Shown: positions 1-8,629, numbered from the stretch's first letter. The stretch: 25,989 nt of DNA from CAYMST01 sp964393115 (GCA_964393115.1 CAYMST010000032.1:1-25989), one strand, 5' to 3'. Notes: generated by a model from the letters alone, not told the origin. Translations and numbers: made by a program.

Positions 1-9
1 ATCGGCTCT

Positions 10-23
10 TAAAACATGTTTTA
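10..23. promoter_or_regulatory. 14-bp perfect palindrome upstream of the OsmC-like gene
   Basis: The bases TAAAACATGTTTTA form a perfect 14-bp palindrome whose right edge lies 19 bases before the ATG at 43. No run of T follows at terminator distance, so an operator is more likely than a terminator. OsmC/Ohr genes in other bacteria are often controlled by MarR-type peroxide sensors that bind AT-rich palindromes, but no regulator gene is visible here. Only the symmetry and position are seen; the function is inferred. Confidence 0.35.
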
Positions 24-42
24 GACAAAGAAATAAGAAATT

Positions 43-453
43 ATGGCAACAGAAATTAAAATAAAGAACTTACCCGAAGGGTATCAGTCGGTTATCAGTA
101 ACGGGAGACATAGCATATTAGGAGATGAACCAGTAAAAGTGAAAGGTACTGACTTAGGAATGTCACCACCTGAGCTGATTTTGGCAGGTATATCCATGTG
201 TAAAGTGGCGACAATAAGGAATGTAGCGAGAAGAAACAATATTGAATTGGGTAATGTTGACGCAGAGCTATCGCAAGTGGTTCATCGGAATGCAGACGGC
301 ACATTCACAACAGAGGTGAATTCTGCTATCAAGATAGAAGGTGATATCACCGAAGAGCAACGTGCCATGCTTATTAAAGAAGCAGATAATTGCTACATCA
401 CACGTCTGGTGAAAGGCGACTGGGTGATTAATGAATCTTCTGCTTTGCATTGA
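43..453 (+). CDS. OsmC family protein (peroxiredoxin-like)
   Basis: A 136-residue protein of the OsmC/Ohr fold, cytosolic with no signal peptide. The family reduces organic hydroperoxides or acts on other small thiol-reactive substrates with a pair of cysteines. Both expected cysteines are visible: C53 in the helix after the SPPELILAGISMC motif and C117 in the DNCYITRL motif. The length is normal for the short OsmC subgroup (YhfA-like) rather than Ohr proper. The ATG at 43 is the first in frame after the palindrome at 10-23. An FAD-dependent oxidoreductase follows 40 bases downstream on the same strand, so the two are probably co-transcribed and may share a redox role. The substrate cannot be told from sequence. 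Confidence 0.88.
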   Translation: MATEIKIKNLPEGYQSVISNGRHSILGDEPVKVKGTDLGMSPPELILAGISMCKVATIRNVARRNNIELGNVDAELSQVVHRNADGTFTTEVNSAIKIEGDITEEQRAMLIKEADNCYITRLVKGDWVINESSALH

Positions 454-493
454 CCAACTCACTTCCAATGGTTTAGTATTTGGTACCATATTC

Positions 494-1570
494 ATGAGCA
501 TTGACCACAAAATTGTTATCGTAGGTGGAGGTCTTAGCGGGCTTACTCTGGCATATTTGTTCACCAAAGAAAATATTCCTCACCTAGTTTTGGAAGGGGC
601 ATCAAGACTAGGTGGAAGAATACAAACTATAAATGGAAAACTGGGTACTCCCATGGAGCTGGGAGCGACTTGGTTTGCTGATAAACACGAAGGCCTTACT
701 GCCTTTTTGGACGAGTTAGAAATTTCAAAGCATCCACAGTTTTCGGAAGGCGTTTCATTATTTCAGACCAAGTCCTTTGAACCTCCCCAGGAGTTTTATG
801 TTCCAGAGTCTGAGGAACCGTCTTATCGCATTGCGGGTGGTACACAGATGGTTATTGAAAGCTTGAAGAAAAAGATCGCAGAGACAGACATCGAGCTTGA
901 CCAACAGGTAGTGGCCATATCAGAGAAAAGAAATAGGCTCTTTTTGGAGACGCGAAAAGGAGAGCAATTTCGGACGGAAAAGGTAATACTCTGTTTACCC
1001 CCTCAATTGGTTGGTACGAGAATCAAGTTTTCACCTCAACTTCCTGAAGTACTTACACAACTTTTACCCACAGTTCAAACCTGGATGACGGGAAGCATCA
1101 AATTTGTTTTGGAGTATGACAGGCCGTTTTGGCGTGATAAGGGTTATTCTGGTATGCTTTATAGTCACTCCGGTATTGTCATGGAGATGTACGACCATAC
1201 AAATGCTGAGCTTGATAAGTTTGGATTTACCGGTTTCCTGAATGGGGCTGCAGCTTCCTATTCACCAGAAATAAGGAAAGAATTTGTCTTGAAGCAACTA
1301 CAAGAACTACTTGGTGAAGAAGCATTGGGCCCTGTTGTATACGAAGATAAGGTCTGGATAGACGAGTTTGTATCTGGTGGAAATCAGGTTATTCACAGGC
1401 CACATCAAAATAATGGACATCCGCTATTACGGGAAAGCTACTTTGACGAGAGACTATACTTTTCCGGAACAGAAACGTCAGCTGAATTCCCTGGTTATAT
1501 GGAAGGGGCCATTTGCTCAGCGCAAAACACCTTTCAGAAGGTGTTGAATGACCTTCTGAAAAGTAAATAG
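494..1570 (+). CDS. FAD-dependent amine oxidase-like flavoprotein
   Basis: A 358-residue flavin-containing amine oxidase / protoporphyrinogen oxidase-type protein. The N-terminus has the dinucleotide-binding fold: GGGLSG at residues 11-16, the ribose-binding acid E34 at the end of strand two, then RLGGR at 38-42. The C-terminus carries the second FAD contact typical of the monoamine oxidase superfamily, FSGTETSAEFPGYMEGA. It has no signal peptide, so it is probably cytosolic. I start it at ATG 494 because the Rossmann strand begins a few residues later; an in-frame ATG at 431 would add 21 residues and overlap the OsmC gene by 23 bases. The family oxidises amines, polyamines or tetrapyrroles; the substrate is unknown. 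It ends 29 bases before the convergent menC stop. Confidence 0.85.
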   Translation: MSIDHKIVIVGGGLSGLTLAYLFTKENIPHLVLEGASRLGGRIQTINGKLGTPMELGATWFADKHEGLTAFLDELEISKHPQFSEGVSLFQTKSFEPPQEFYVPESEEPSYRIAGGTQMVIESLKKKIAETDIELDQQVVAISEKRNRLFLETRKGEQFRTEKVILCLPPQLVGTRIKFSPQLPEVLTQLLPTVQTWMTGSIKFVLEYDRPFWRDKGYSGMLYSHSGIVMEMYDHTNAELDKFGFTGFLNGAAASYSPEIRKEFVLKQLQELLGEEALGPVVYEDKVWIDEFVSGGNQVIHRPHQNNGHPLLRESYFDERLYFSGTETSAEFPGYMEGAICSAQNTFQKVLNDLLKSK

Positions 1571-1599
1571 ATGTGTAAAATTCTGTTTTTCAGTAGGTT

Positions 1600-2667
1600 T
1601 TACCGTAGGTTTCCTTCCCATTCCAACCCCTTTCGATAGGTGATTTCACCGGCACTGACCTCCAATGGAGAATCAAAGTTGTTATTATACAACTGTCCAG
1701 TGCCAAGACCTTGCGGAATAGTTGGGTGATACGTGGAGGTTAATTGGCAGATGGCATTCAACCCTATGTTGGATTCTAAGGCTGATGTGATCCACCACTT
1801 TATACCTCGTTCTTCTGCGAGTGATATCCACTCTCTGGTGGATTGAATTCCTCCAACCAGCGTTGGTTTTAAGATGATATAAGGTGGATTGATATTCTCC
1901 AGCACGTCTATTTTGTCCGCTTTGGAATATATACCGATGAGCTCCTCGTCGAGTGCAATAGGAATTGGACTTTCTTGACAGAGCTTGTTCATCGCTTTGA
2001 ATTGTCCGGGTTTTATCGGTTGCTCGATCGAGTGGATATCAAATACACTCAGCTTCTCCAAAATACCTATGGCATTCTCGGGGGTGAAAGCCCCATTAGC
2101 ATCCAAGCGAATAGTTAATTTCTTGTCAGGATCAAGTTCTCGAATGTAGGACAAAACTTCAAGCTCATGAGCTAAATCTATTGCGCCAATTTTTATCTTG
2201 ATACAGTTGAAACCGGCTTTGATCTTCGTTTCAATCTGCGATTTCATAAAAGCTTTGTTACCCATCCAAACCAATCCATTGATCGGAAGAGGCTTATTAT
2301 AATCATAAAAATCATTCGAGAAAACTCTCCATTTACCACCGTCCAGAAGGTCTAGTAGTGCTGTTTCAAAGCCAAATCTTACAGAAGGAAACGATGGACT
2401 GACTGTCTTCTTCAGAAATTCAAATACTTGTTCTTCGTTTGAAAAGTTAGCTTTAGGTACTTGATTACCAACTCTTTCTATTTCTTCTTCTATCAGGTCC
2501 AAATTGTCTACCGCCAATCCACGAATAGGTCCACATTCTCCGAATCCCACTTTTTCGTCCAGCGCCAATTTTAAGATCCAGGTTTCTTTTTCTTTTAGTA
2601 CCCCTCTGGAAGTGCCGGCATCAAACTTGAACTTTAGAATATGCTTTCGATGGCTTACCTGTATCAT
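1600..2667 (-). CDS. menC: o-succinylbenzoate synthase, enolase superfamily
   Basis: A 355-residue enolase-superfamily protein best read as o-succinylbenzoate synthase, which dehydrates SHCHC to o-succinylbenzoate in menaquinone synthesis. Counting from the ATG at 2667, the active-site set is visible: the K-x-K pair K157/K159 (CIKIKIG), metal ligands D189 (RLDAN), E215 (SIEQP) and D240 (ALDEE), and the second base K267 (ILKP). The reading frame also allows a TTG at 2673, two codons earlier, but ATG 2667 is preferred. A dipeptide epimerase or N-acylamino acid racemase has the same skeleton, so the assignment rests on overall look and on the use of menaquinone by Bacteroidota. No other men gene is nearby. 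It is convergent with the flavoprotein and divergent from the lipoprotein at 2910. Confidence 0.85.
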   Translation of the reverse strand: MIQVSHRKHILKFKFDAGTSRGVLKEKETWILKLALDEKVGFGECGPIRGLAVDNLDLIEEEIERVGNQVPKANFSNEEQVFEFLKKTVSPSFPSVRFGFETALLDLLDGGKWRVFSNDFYDYNKPLPINGLVWMGNKAFMKSQIETKIKAGFNCIKIKIGAIDLAHELEVLSYIRELDPDKKLTIRLDANGAFTPENAIGILEKLSVFDIHSIEQPIKPGQFKAMNKLCQESPIPIALDEELIGIYSKADKIDVLENINPPYIILKPTLVGGIQSTREWISLAEERGIKWWITSALESNIGLNAICQLTSTYHPTIPQGLGTGQLYNNNFDSPLEVSAGEITYRKGLEWEGNLR

Positions 2668-2909
2668 GGACAAATTAGATTTGAAAGGCGAAACTACAGT
2701 GAATTGATTGGATATGTGCCCAGGATAAGCGTCAGGTTTGCAAAGCCAGATAAATTTTTATTCGACAATTAGGCAATAAAAACATGGAGTAAAAGTTAAT
2801 GGCGGTGAAGAGCACATGTATTTCCTGAATGATAAAAGTCATGAGTTCATAACATGATAAAGTGTCGTTTTTTCCCACATATTTGCTAGCCATAAATTGG
2901 ATACTTAGA

Positions 2910-3380
2910 ATGAACAAACTTTTGTCTTTTGTTGCCGTGATGGTCGTATTACTGTCAGCGTGTACCACTAATGAAGAGCCGGAACTCAAGGAAATTAAAA
3001 ATCTCAAATTTGATGTATTAGAGTCTTTACTCACGGGTGAGGTAGTCGTGTACAACCCTAATTCCATTGGGGCGACGTTGAAAATGGTGGATCTGGAGAT
3101 TTTCGTCGCCAATGATAATGTCGGAAGGATACAGGAAGTAAAGGAGGTAAGAGTGGGAGCAAAGAAAGAATCTACAGTTCCTTTTCAGGCCAAAATCGAA
3201 GTGAACACCATTAAGAGCATTATAAAAGACCATGGATTAGCCATAGTATTTGGTCAAAAACTAGAAGTAAGGACAAGGGGGCAAATTATGGCTAAGGCAG
3301 GTGCAAGAAATCATGTAGTAGATGTGGATTTTTTAGAAGAAATTGATTTCCGAGAAATAGCCAGAAGATTATTGAAATGA
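2910..3380 (+). CDS. LEA14-like (WHy domain) lipoprotein
   Basis: A 156-residue predicted lipoprotein. The N-terminal signal ends in a lipobox LSAC with the lipidated cysteine at C18, followed by the acidic stretch TTNEEPE, which resembles the acidic lipoprotein export signals of Bacteroidota and could place it on the cell surface. The mature part is a single beta-sandwich of the LEA type 2 kind: the phrase VVVYNPNSIGATLKMVDLEIFV (split here as YNPNSIG and MVDLEIFV) is typical of LEA14/WHy proteins. Some plant and archaeal members act in stress tolerance; the bacterial role is unknown. ATG 2910 is chosen over 2862 because it gives a compact signal peptide. The stop overlaps the next start by ATGA, implying translational coupling to the dehydrogenase. 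Confidence 0.78.
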   Translation: MNKLLSFVAVMVVLLSACTTNEEPELKEIKNLKFDVLESLLTGEVVVYNPNSIGATLKMVDLEIFVANDNVGRIQEVKEVRVGAKKESTVPFQAKIEVNTIKSIIKDHGLAIVFGQKLEVRTRGQIMAKAGARNHVVDVDFLEEIDFREIARRLLK

Positions 3381-4348
3381 GTAAGCCAAACATTGTAGTC
3401 TTAGACGGTATTGCCTTCAATCCGGGAGACCTTGATTGGGCACCAATATCCGATCAAGCGGAAACATTTCGGGTATATCCAAGTACGAAACCAGATGAGA
3501 TTTTAGACAAAGCCTCAAAGGCGAATATTATTCTCACCAATAAAGTTCAGCTCAGTCGAGAAGTGCTCACTGAATTAAAGCACTTGAGAGCCATTTGTGT
3601 GATGTCTACTGGTTACAACGTCATTGATGTCGAGGCGTGTGACGAACTTGGCATTGCGCTGATGAACGTCCCAGATTATAGCTCTCCATTTGTGGCACAG
3701 CATACATTTTCTTTATTGCTCGAAATGCTGAACGAAGTCGGCAAGACAAGTCACAAGGTTCGTGATGGACAATGGCAGGAGATGAACCGTTGGTGTTATT
3801 ATGAAAGTACCCTTTACGAACTGGCCGATAAGACCATGGGGATTGTTGGTATGGGGAATATAGGCCGTCGAGTGGCCAAAATTGCGGATGGATTCGGGAT
3901 GAAGGTTATTTACTATTCTCGGAACCCTAAAAAAGATCTGCTTTATGAGTGTTTGCCAATAGATGATGTGTTTGCGCAAGCTGACGTAGTGTCCTTGCAT
4001 ATTCAGCTGACAGAAGAGACCAAACATTTGGTCAACGCGCAGCGATTATCCATCATGCGACCAAATGCTTATCTATTAAATACCGGAAGGGGAGATCTTA
4101 TTGACGAAGAAGCGCTTGCCCATACACTTCGTTCCAACAAAATTGCTGGAGCTGGTCTCGATGTATTGACCAATGAGCCACCAGAGAATGAAAACCCACT
4201 GATTCCACTTGACAATTGCGTGATTACCCCCCATCAAGCCTGGGTCGGTTTCGAGGCACGACAGCGCTTAATGTTAGCACTACAGGAGAATATTAGGTTA
4301 TTTACGTTGGGTACACCTCAAAATGTAGTGAACACACCTATCAAATAA
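3377..4348 (+). CDS. D-2-hydroxyacid dehydrogenase (NAD-dependent)
   Basis: A 323-residue D-isomer-specific 2-hydroxyacid dehydrogenase, close in look to glycerate/hydroxypyruvate reductases. The NAD-binding motif GMGNIG is at 158-163, and the second-strand end YYSRN (S181, R182) lacks an acidic residue there, which fits use of NADP as well as NAD. Catalytic residues are visible: R238 in NTGRGD, E267 in NEPP and H286 in TPHQAW. It probably reduces hydroxypyruvate, glyoxylate or a related keto acid in the cytosol. Its ATG overlaps the stop of the LEA14-like lipoprotein by four bases. A short gap with a promoter-like sequence separates it from the TonB receptor, so it likely closes a two-gene unit. 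The precise substrate is not determined. Confidence 0.88.
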   Translation: MSKPNIVVLDGIAFNPGDLDWAPISDQAETFRVYPSTKPDEILDKASKANIILTNKVQLSREVLTELKHLRAICVMSTGYNVIDVEACDELGIALMNVPDYSSPFVAQHTFSLLLEMLNEVGKTSHKVRDGQWQEMNRWCYYESTLYELADKTMGIVGMGNIGRRVAKIADGFGMKVIYYSRNPKKDLLYECLPIDDVFAQADVVSLHIQLTEETKHLVNAQRLSIMRPNAYLLNTGRGDLIDEEALAHTLRSNKIAGAGLDVLTNEPPENENPLIPLDNCVITPHQAWVGFEARQRLMLALQENIRLFTLGTPQNVVNTPIK

Positions 4349-4387
4349 TGAACTTAAGTTAATAAATCATCAATAAGAAAATACCGG

Positions 4388-4419
4388 TTGGTTTTTTAAA
4401 CAGATTCAATCTTAATTTG
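4388..4419 (+). promoter_or_regulatory. Candidate Bacteroidota promoter for the TonB receptor operon
   Basis: TTGG at 4388-4391 and TTAATTTG at 4412-4419 are separated by 20 bases. This resembles the Bacteroidota pattern TTTG - about 19 bases - TAnnTTTG, with one mismatch in the -7 element. Transcription would begin near 4426, about 20 bases before the ATG at 4445. The match is by eye only. Confidence 0.35.
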
Positions 4420-4444
4420 TTTCATCAGAAGTTGTCACCTGAAT

Positions 4445-6889
4445 ATGTATAAATTGAAAAATCAAAGAAGCCTATGGTCACAGGCGATACTGCTAGGGTT
4501 TTTAGTGGTATGTGGCCGATTTTCATTTGCTGGAGGTGGAGAGCCCGCAAGCAACGATGAAAAAAACGTAACGATAAGCGGTTACGTAAAAGATGCATCT
4601 AATGGTGAAAACTTGCTGGGTGCAGTAGTCTACATTAAGGAGCTCGAAGGAGGTACAACCACCAACTTCTACGGTTTTTATTCAGTTACTATTGAGCCCG
4701 GCACATATACCTTGGAGTATAGGTATGTGGGCTACAAAACCTTTGTCAAGAAGGTGGAGCTAACGGCTGACGTTAGGCTAAATGTTGAGCTAAAATCGGA
4801 AGGGGAAGAGCTAGAGGAAGTAGTCGTTACTGCCGATCGAGAAGATGCCAATGTAAGCTCCATCGAAATGAGTGTCGAGAAAGTAGATATTTCCACTATT
4901 ACAAGCCTTCCCGCTTTTCTTGGAGAAAACGACATCGTAAAAGGATTACAACTACTTCCTGGTGTGACGACTGTTGGAGAAGGAGCATCGGGGTTTAACG
5001 TACGGGGAGGAGGAGTTGGGCAAAACCTGATCCTCTTGGATGAGGCTCCGGTTTACAACAGTTCTCACTTATTTGGTTTCTTTTCAGTTTTTAACCCTGA
5101 TGCGGTAAAGGATGTTACACTTTATAAAGGCGTGATGCCAGCAAGGTTTGGTGGTCGAATTTCATCATTGCTTGATGTAAGAATGAAGGATGGAAACAAG
5201 AAAGAGTTTCACGGTTCTGGAGGAATTGGGTTGGTTTTTAGCCGCTTGAACCTAGAAGGACCGATAAAAAAAGATAAGTCTTCTTTTATCATTGCCGGAA
5301 GAAGATCCTACATCGATGCTCTGATAGCACCTTTCAGCGAAGCTTTTAATTTGGCGGATGGATTTGGATTACGTTTTTCAGATCTTACCATGAAAACTAA
5401 TTTTACACTCAATGAAAGTAATAGGTTATACCTATCAGGCTACCTTGGAAGAGACGTTTTTAACTTTGATAGCCAACAAGGATTTAGTTGGGGAAATCAA
5501 ACGGCCACTTTACGCTGGAACCATTTATTTAGTGAAAAGCTATTCTTGAATACCTCCTTAATTTATAGTAATTACGATTATGACCTGGCCTTTGGAGAGG
5601 ATGAACAAGATCAGTTTGACTGGAAGTCCAATGTAAAGACCTATAACGTTAAGCCACAATTTGATTGGTACGTAAACAATAAAAATAATGTTAGGTTTGG
5701 GTTAGATGTTAACTACTACGACTTCTTACCGGCAGAAGCGAAGTTCGTCTCCCTATCAAACAGTGGGGAAATTAATGTCAATAGAAAGTTTGCGCTTGAA
5801 TATGCGCTGTATATAGAAAACGAACAAAAGATTGGAGATCGCTTACAATTAAATTACGGATTGAGATGGTCTGGATTTAATCGATATGGTCAAGACTCGA
5901 TATATACTTTTTTGAATGTTAATCCAGGAGCAAGAAAGGAAATTATAGGGGTTGAAGCATACGAAAGTGGTGAATTGATCTCTAGTTTCAATAATTTGGA
6001 GCCGAGATTCCTTTTGAACTACAGATTGAATGATCAAAGCTCTATTAAACTAGGGTTCAGCCGCAATGCTCAATATATTCATCTAGTATCCAATACTGCA
6101 GCGTCTAACCCACTAGACGTTTGGACACCAAGTGGACCGAATATTAGTCCGCAAGTAGGGAATCAATATAGTGGTGGTTATTTCCGAAATTTCAAGGATA
6201 ATAAATACGAGACCTCCCTTGAGCTTTATTACAAGGTATCCAATAACCAAATTGACTATATCAATGGTGCGGACCTCCTGTTAAACAAATTTATTGAAGG
6301 AGACCTGCTTAATGGAAAGGCACGTGCCTATGGGGTAGAGCTCTACTTCAAGAAGAACCAAGGCAGGTTAAACGGATGGATAAGTTATACTTTTGGTAGA
6401 ACGGAGCTTAAAACAGAAGCAATCAATGACGGTAACTGGTATCCTGCCAGATTCGACCAAAGGCATATTATTAAAGCGGTCGGTTTTTATGAATTAAAAA
6501 AAGGACTTGATTTTTCATTCATTTTTACCGCCTCTTCCGGTACACCCGGAACTTTTCCGAATGGTGGATATTATCAACAAGACTACTATGTGCCTATTAA
6601 CAGTGGAGATCAAAGGAATCAAAATCGAATACCTTGGTATCACCGGTTAGATGTAAACTTTAAGAAACAACTAGGTGCTCGCTCTCTTTTTGGAGCAGAG
6701 TACGAAGGTGAGTTGGTATTTGGGGCGTATAATTTATACAATAGAAGAAACCCTTTTTCCATTTATTTTAATCAGCCGTCAGGTCTAGATGAGAATTTTG
6801 ACCCAGGAGAACCGGTTTCTACAAATGCCTACCGAGCTTCTATTATTGGTTCCATTATTCCTACTTTCTCCTACAACTTTAAGTTTTGA
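4445..6889 (+). CDS. TonB-dependent outer-membrane receptor with carboxypeptidase-like regulatory domain
   Basis: An 814-residue TonB-dependent receptor that imports an unknown ligand across the outer membrane. A signal peptide covers about residues 1-29. A carboxypeptidase-D regulatory-like domain follows at about 42-117 (ISGYVKDASNGENLLGA, then TYTLEYRYVGYKT). LEEVVVTA at 123-130 is the usual link before the plug. The plug runs about 140-250 and contains LLPGVTTVGEGASGFNVRGG and VMPARFGGRISSLLDV. The rest is a beta barrel ending in the aromatic strand SYNFKF, as outer-membrane barrels do. It is shorter than SusC proteins (about 1000 residues) and has no SusD partner. It overlaps the DUF4249 gene by TGATG. 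A promoter-like sequence lies at 4388-4419. Confidence 0.92.
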   Translation: MYKLKNQRSLWSQAILLGFLVVCGRFSFAGGGEPASNDEKNVTISGYVKDASNGENLLGAVVYIKELEGGTTTNFYGFYSVTIEPGTYTLEYRYVGYKTFVKKVELTADVRLNVELKSEGEELEEVVVTADREDANVSSIEMSVEKVDISTITSLPAFLGENDIVKGLQLLPGVTTVGEGASGFNVRGGGVGQNLILLDEAPVYNSSHLFGFFSVFNPDAVKDVTLYKGVMPARFGGRISSLLDVRMKDGNKKEFHGSGGIGLVFSRLNLEGPIKKDKSSFIIAGRRSYIDALIAPFSEAFNLADGFGLRFSDLTMKTNFTLNESNRLYLSGYLGRDVFNFDSQQGFSWGNQTATLRWNHLFSEKLFLNTSLIYSNYDYDLAFGEDEQDQFDWKSNVKTYNVKPQFDWYVNNKNNVRFGLDVNYYDFLPAEAKFVSLSNSGEINVNRKFALEYALYIENEQKIGDRLQLNYGLRWSGFNRYGQDSIYTFLNVNPGARKEIIGVEAYESGELISSFNNLEPRFLLNYRLNDQSSIKLGFSRNAQYIHLVSNTAASNPLDVWTPSGPNISPQVGNQYSGGYFRNFKDNKYETSLELYYKVSNNQIDYINGADLLLNKFIEGDLLNGKARAYGVELYFKKNQGRLNGWISYTFGRTELKTEAINDGNWYPARFDQRHIIKAVGFYELKKGLDFSFIFTASSGTPGTFPNGGYYQQDYYVPINSGDQRNQNRIPWYHRLDVNFKKQLGARSLFGAEYEGELVFGAYNLYNRRNPFSIYFNQPSGLDENFDPGEPVSTNAYRASIIGSIIPTFSYNFKF

Positions 6890-7923
6890 TGGTTATGAAG
6901 ACAAACAACATAACATTATTCAGATCCATATCGATGCGTTTAACAAAATATCAACTGAAGAGAGGCTTTCTCATATTGAGTGCTTACATCACTTTTTTTG
7001 TGGTATCTGGGTGCAATGATATCATCACGCAAGAGTTAGAAACTGCAGAGCCGGCGTGGGTAGTTGATGCCTGGATTGATACAAGAAATACGCCGCAGAA
7101 AATATCTATTTCTAAAACAAATGGATATTTCAATACAGAAATTAGTCCGGGAGAAGAAGTGGATACAGTTTTTGTTACAAATGTTACGCAAAAAAGTATA
7201 TATCCTTTTTCTAGGAATCCTATTGACGGAGACTATTATTGGACACCCTCTGTTCAGGAGAGTCTGGGGATGAGAGGAGATGTTTTTGAATTGACCGTAG
7301 TTGCTGGAAATATTCTATTATCTTCTCAAACAATATTGGATAGTGTACCTGCCTTCGATTCGTTGTGGTTTGTTTATGAAGACCCTTGGAGACCAAATGG
7401 ACCGCCTGTAGAACAAGCGCTATACCTGGACTTTGAAGCTCGTGACTTGCCTGGTCCAGGGAATACGTATTGGATTAAGTCGTTTAAGAACGGATCCTTC
7501 CGTAATAGACCGGATGAAATTAATGTCGCTTTTGATGCGAGTTTTTCTGCAGGAGGAGCTGTTGATAACGTTCCCTTCATAGCGCCAATAAGACAACTCG
7601 CTAATCGACTGGAAACCAATAGCGATGGCGAAGGAATTTCCCCTTTAGCCATTGGTGATACAGTAAGGTTAGAGATTCATTCCATAAACTTGGAGGCGTT
7701 TACTTTCTTGTTTGATTTCAACGACCTTGACGCTAACGCCGATGCATTCAGCCAGTTGTTTGCCGGCCCATTTTTTGATTTGGGTTCCAACATTACCGGT
7801 TTAGAAGGCGAGACCAAGATTAACGCATATGGCATCTTTAATGTTGCCATGGTAAGCGAAATTTCTGATGTGCTTACACAAGAGAAAGCAAATGGCGCTA
7901 TTGAAGTGTACCAACAGAAATAG
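6889..7923 (+). CDS. DUF4249 domain-containing lipoprotein
   Basis: A 344-residue lipoprotein of the DUF4249 family, a Bacteroidota-specific family commonly found beside TonB receptors and of unknown function. The typical opening of the family is visible after the lipidated cysteine: VVDAWIDTR, then KISISKTNGYFNT, then later SVPAFDSLWF. The lipobox VSGC gives C42 if translation starts at the ATG 6889 (A shared with the receptor stop TGA), or C27 if it starts at the in-frame ATG 6934. The later start gives a more normal signal peptide; a TTG at 6886 is also in frame. By context it is probably an outer-membrane partner of the receptor, perhaps a surface ligand-binding protein taking the place SusD has in other systems. 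That is inference. Confidence 0.85.
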   Translation: MVMKTNNITLFRSISMRLTKYQLKRGFLILSAYITFFVVSGCNDIITQELETAEPAWVVDAWIDTRNTPQKISISKTNGYFNTEISPGEEVDTVFVTNVTQKSIYPFSRNPIDGDYYWTPSVQESLGMRGDVFELTVVAGNILLSSQTILDSVPAFDSLWFVYEDPWRPNGPPVEQALYLDFEARDLPGPGNTYWIKSFKNGSFRNRPDEINVAFDASFSAGGAVDNVPFIAPIRQLANRLETNSDGEGISPLAIGDTVRLEIHSINLEAFTFLFDFNDLDANADAFSQLFAGPFFDLGSNITGLEGETKINAYGIFNVAMVSEISDVLTQEKANGAIEVYQQK

Positions 7924-7971
7924 CCTTTATGCATTCATGAATTGGTGGCATAGTAGCCCTAGTTATTCTCG

Positions 7972-8000
7972 ACCCAAGGCTATACTGTTTTGCCTTGGGT
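7972..8000 (+). terminator. Stem-loop after the TonB receptor/DUF4249 operon
   Basis: ACCCAAGGC at 7972-7980 pairs perfectly with GCCTTGGGT at 7992-8000 across an 11-base loop, 49 bases after the DUF4249 stop. The stem is GC-rich but the following bases (TGCCTTGATTT) are only partly T, so it may be a weak terminator or a 3' end stabiliser. Confidence 0.42.
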
Positions 8001-8076
8001 TGCCTTGATTTAAAAAAGTGCCTCCATCCCGAAAATTAATGTACCTGGTTTTCACTCAGGAGCATTGATCATTAAG

Positions 8077-8604
8077 CTACTCATAAAGCTTCTTCAGGTG
8101 ATGAATATGTTCGTCTATATTATCTATTCGCTGTGTAATAGACTCTACGTACTTCTCTAGCTCATTCTCAATACGCTCTTTTTCTATTTCAAACTCTTCC
8201 CCTTCTTCACGTGAAAAATTACGATTGATGTCATTAATATCTCCGCATTCCGCATGTAAAAAGTCTAAAAAAGAGGCTGTAGAATAATCTACCTCTACCA
8301 CATCAATATCATCCAACGTCGCTTTGGCTTCTGGATCATTATCAGATTTATATTTTTCAGATACTGTTTGGTAAAGTATGGTGTCGTAATGATGAATCTG
8401 ATTGAGTAAGTCTATGGTGTTGACTCTGAAATCTCTCGTGCGACAGAATTTTTTAAATCCACCATAAGTTTCTAAACCGTCTGCCCCGTTATCCCATCGT
8501 TGGGTTAGGTCGTCAATGATTTTTACAATATCCTTTTTCTGGCTTTGACAAAACCCAATTGTACTAATAAATAGAGCTAGAAACAGAAATATAGGTACTT
8601 TCAT
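8077..8604 (-). CDS. Secreted acidic helical protein, function unknown
   Basis: A 175-residue protein I do not recognise. It starts with a good signal peptide (MKVPIFLFLALFISTIGF, followed by CQSQ). The cysteine lacks a normal lipobox because the residue before it is phenylalanine, so periplasmic release is more likely than lipidation. The mature part is rich in Asp and Glu and looks helical. The last 50 residues, from about 128, form a charged amphipathic stretch (EEFEIEKERIENELEKYV) likely to be a coiled coil, ending HHLKKLYE. It has two internal cysteines (in KFCRTRD and HAECGD) that could form a disulphide. It stands alone, with a -7-like element TAGATTTG on the minus strand at 8637-8630. 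Function cannot be assigned. Confidence 0.72.
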   Translation of the reverse strand: MKVPIFLFLALFISTIGFCQSQKKDIVKIIDDLTQRWDNGADGLETYGGFKKFCRTRDFRVNTIDLLNQIHHYDTILYQTVSEKYKSDNDPEAKATLDDIDVVEVDYSTASFLDFLHAECGDINDINRNFSREEGEEFEIEKERIENELEKYVESITQRIDNIDEHIHHLKKLYE

Positions 8605-8629
8605 TTTTTTTGTGATGATGATCTGGGGA

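Noticed and set aside
431..493. Upstream ATG extension of the flavoprotein
   Set aside because: The extra 21 residues precede a Rossmann strand that normally begins within a few residues of the start, and they overlap the OsmC-like gene.
268..567. Open frame of 99 codons on the minus strand
   Set aside because: It is antisense to the OsmC-like gene and the start of the flavoprotein, both of which carry family motifs.
1556..1594. Possible convergent terminator between the flavoprotein and menC
   Set aside because: CTGAAAA/TTTTCAG can pair but the loop is over 20 bases and the stem is weak.
2732..3112. Open frame of 126 codons on the minus strand before menC
   Set aside because: It overlaps the lipoprotein gene with its clear lipobox and its translation looks like non-coding low-complexity sequence.
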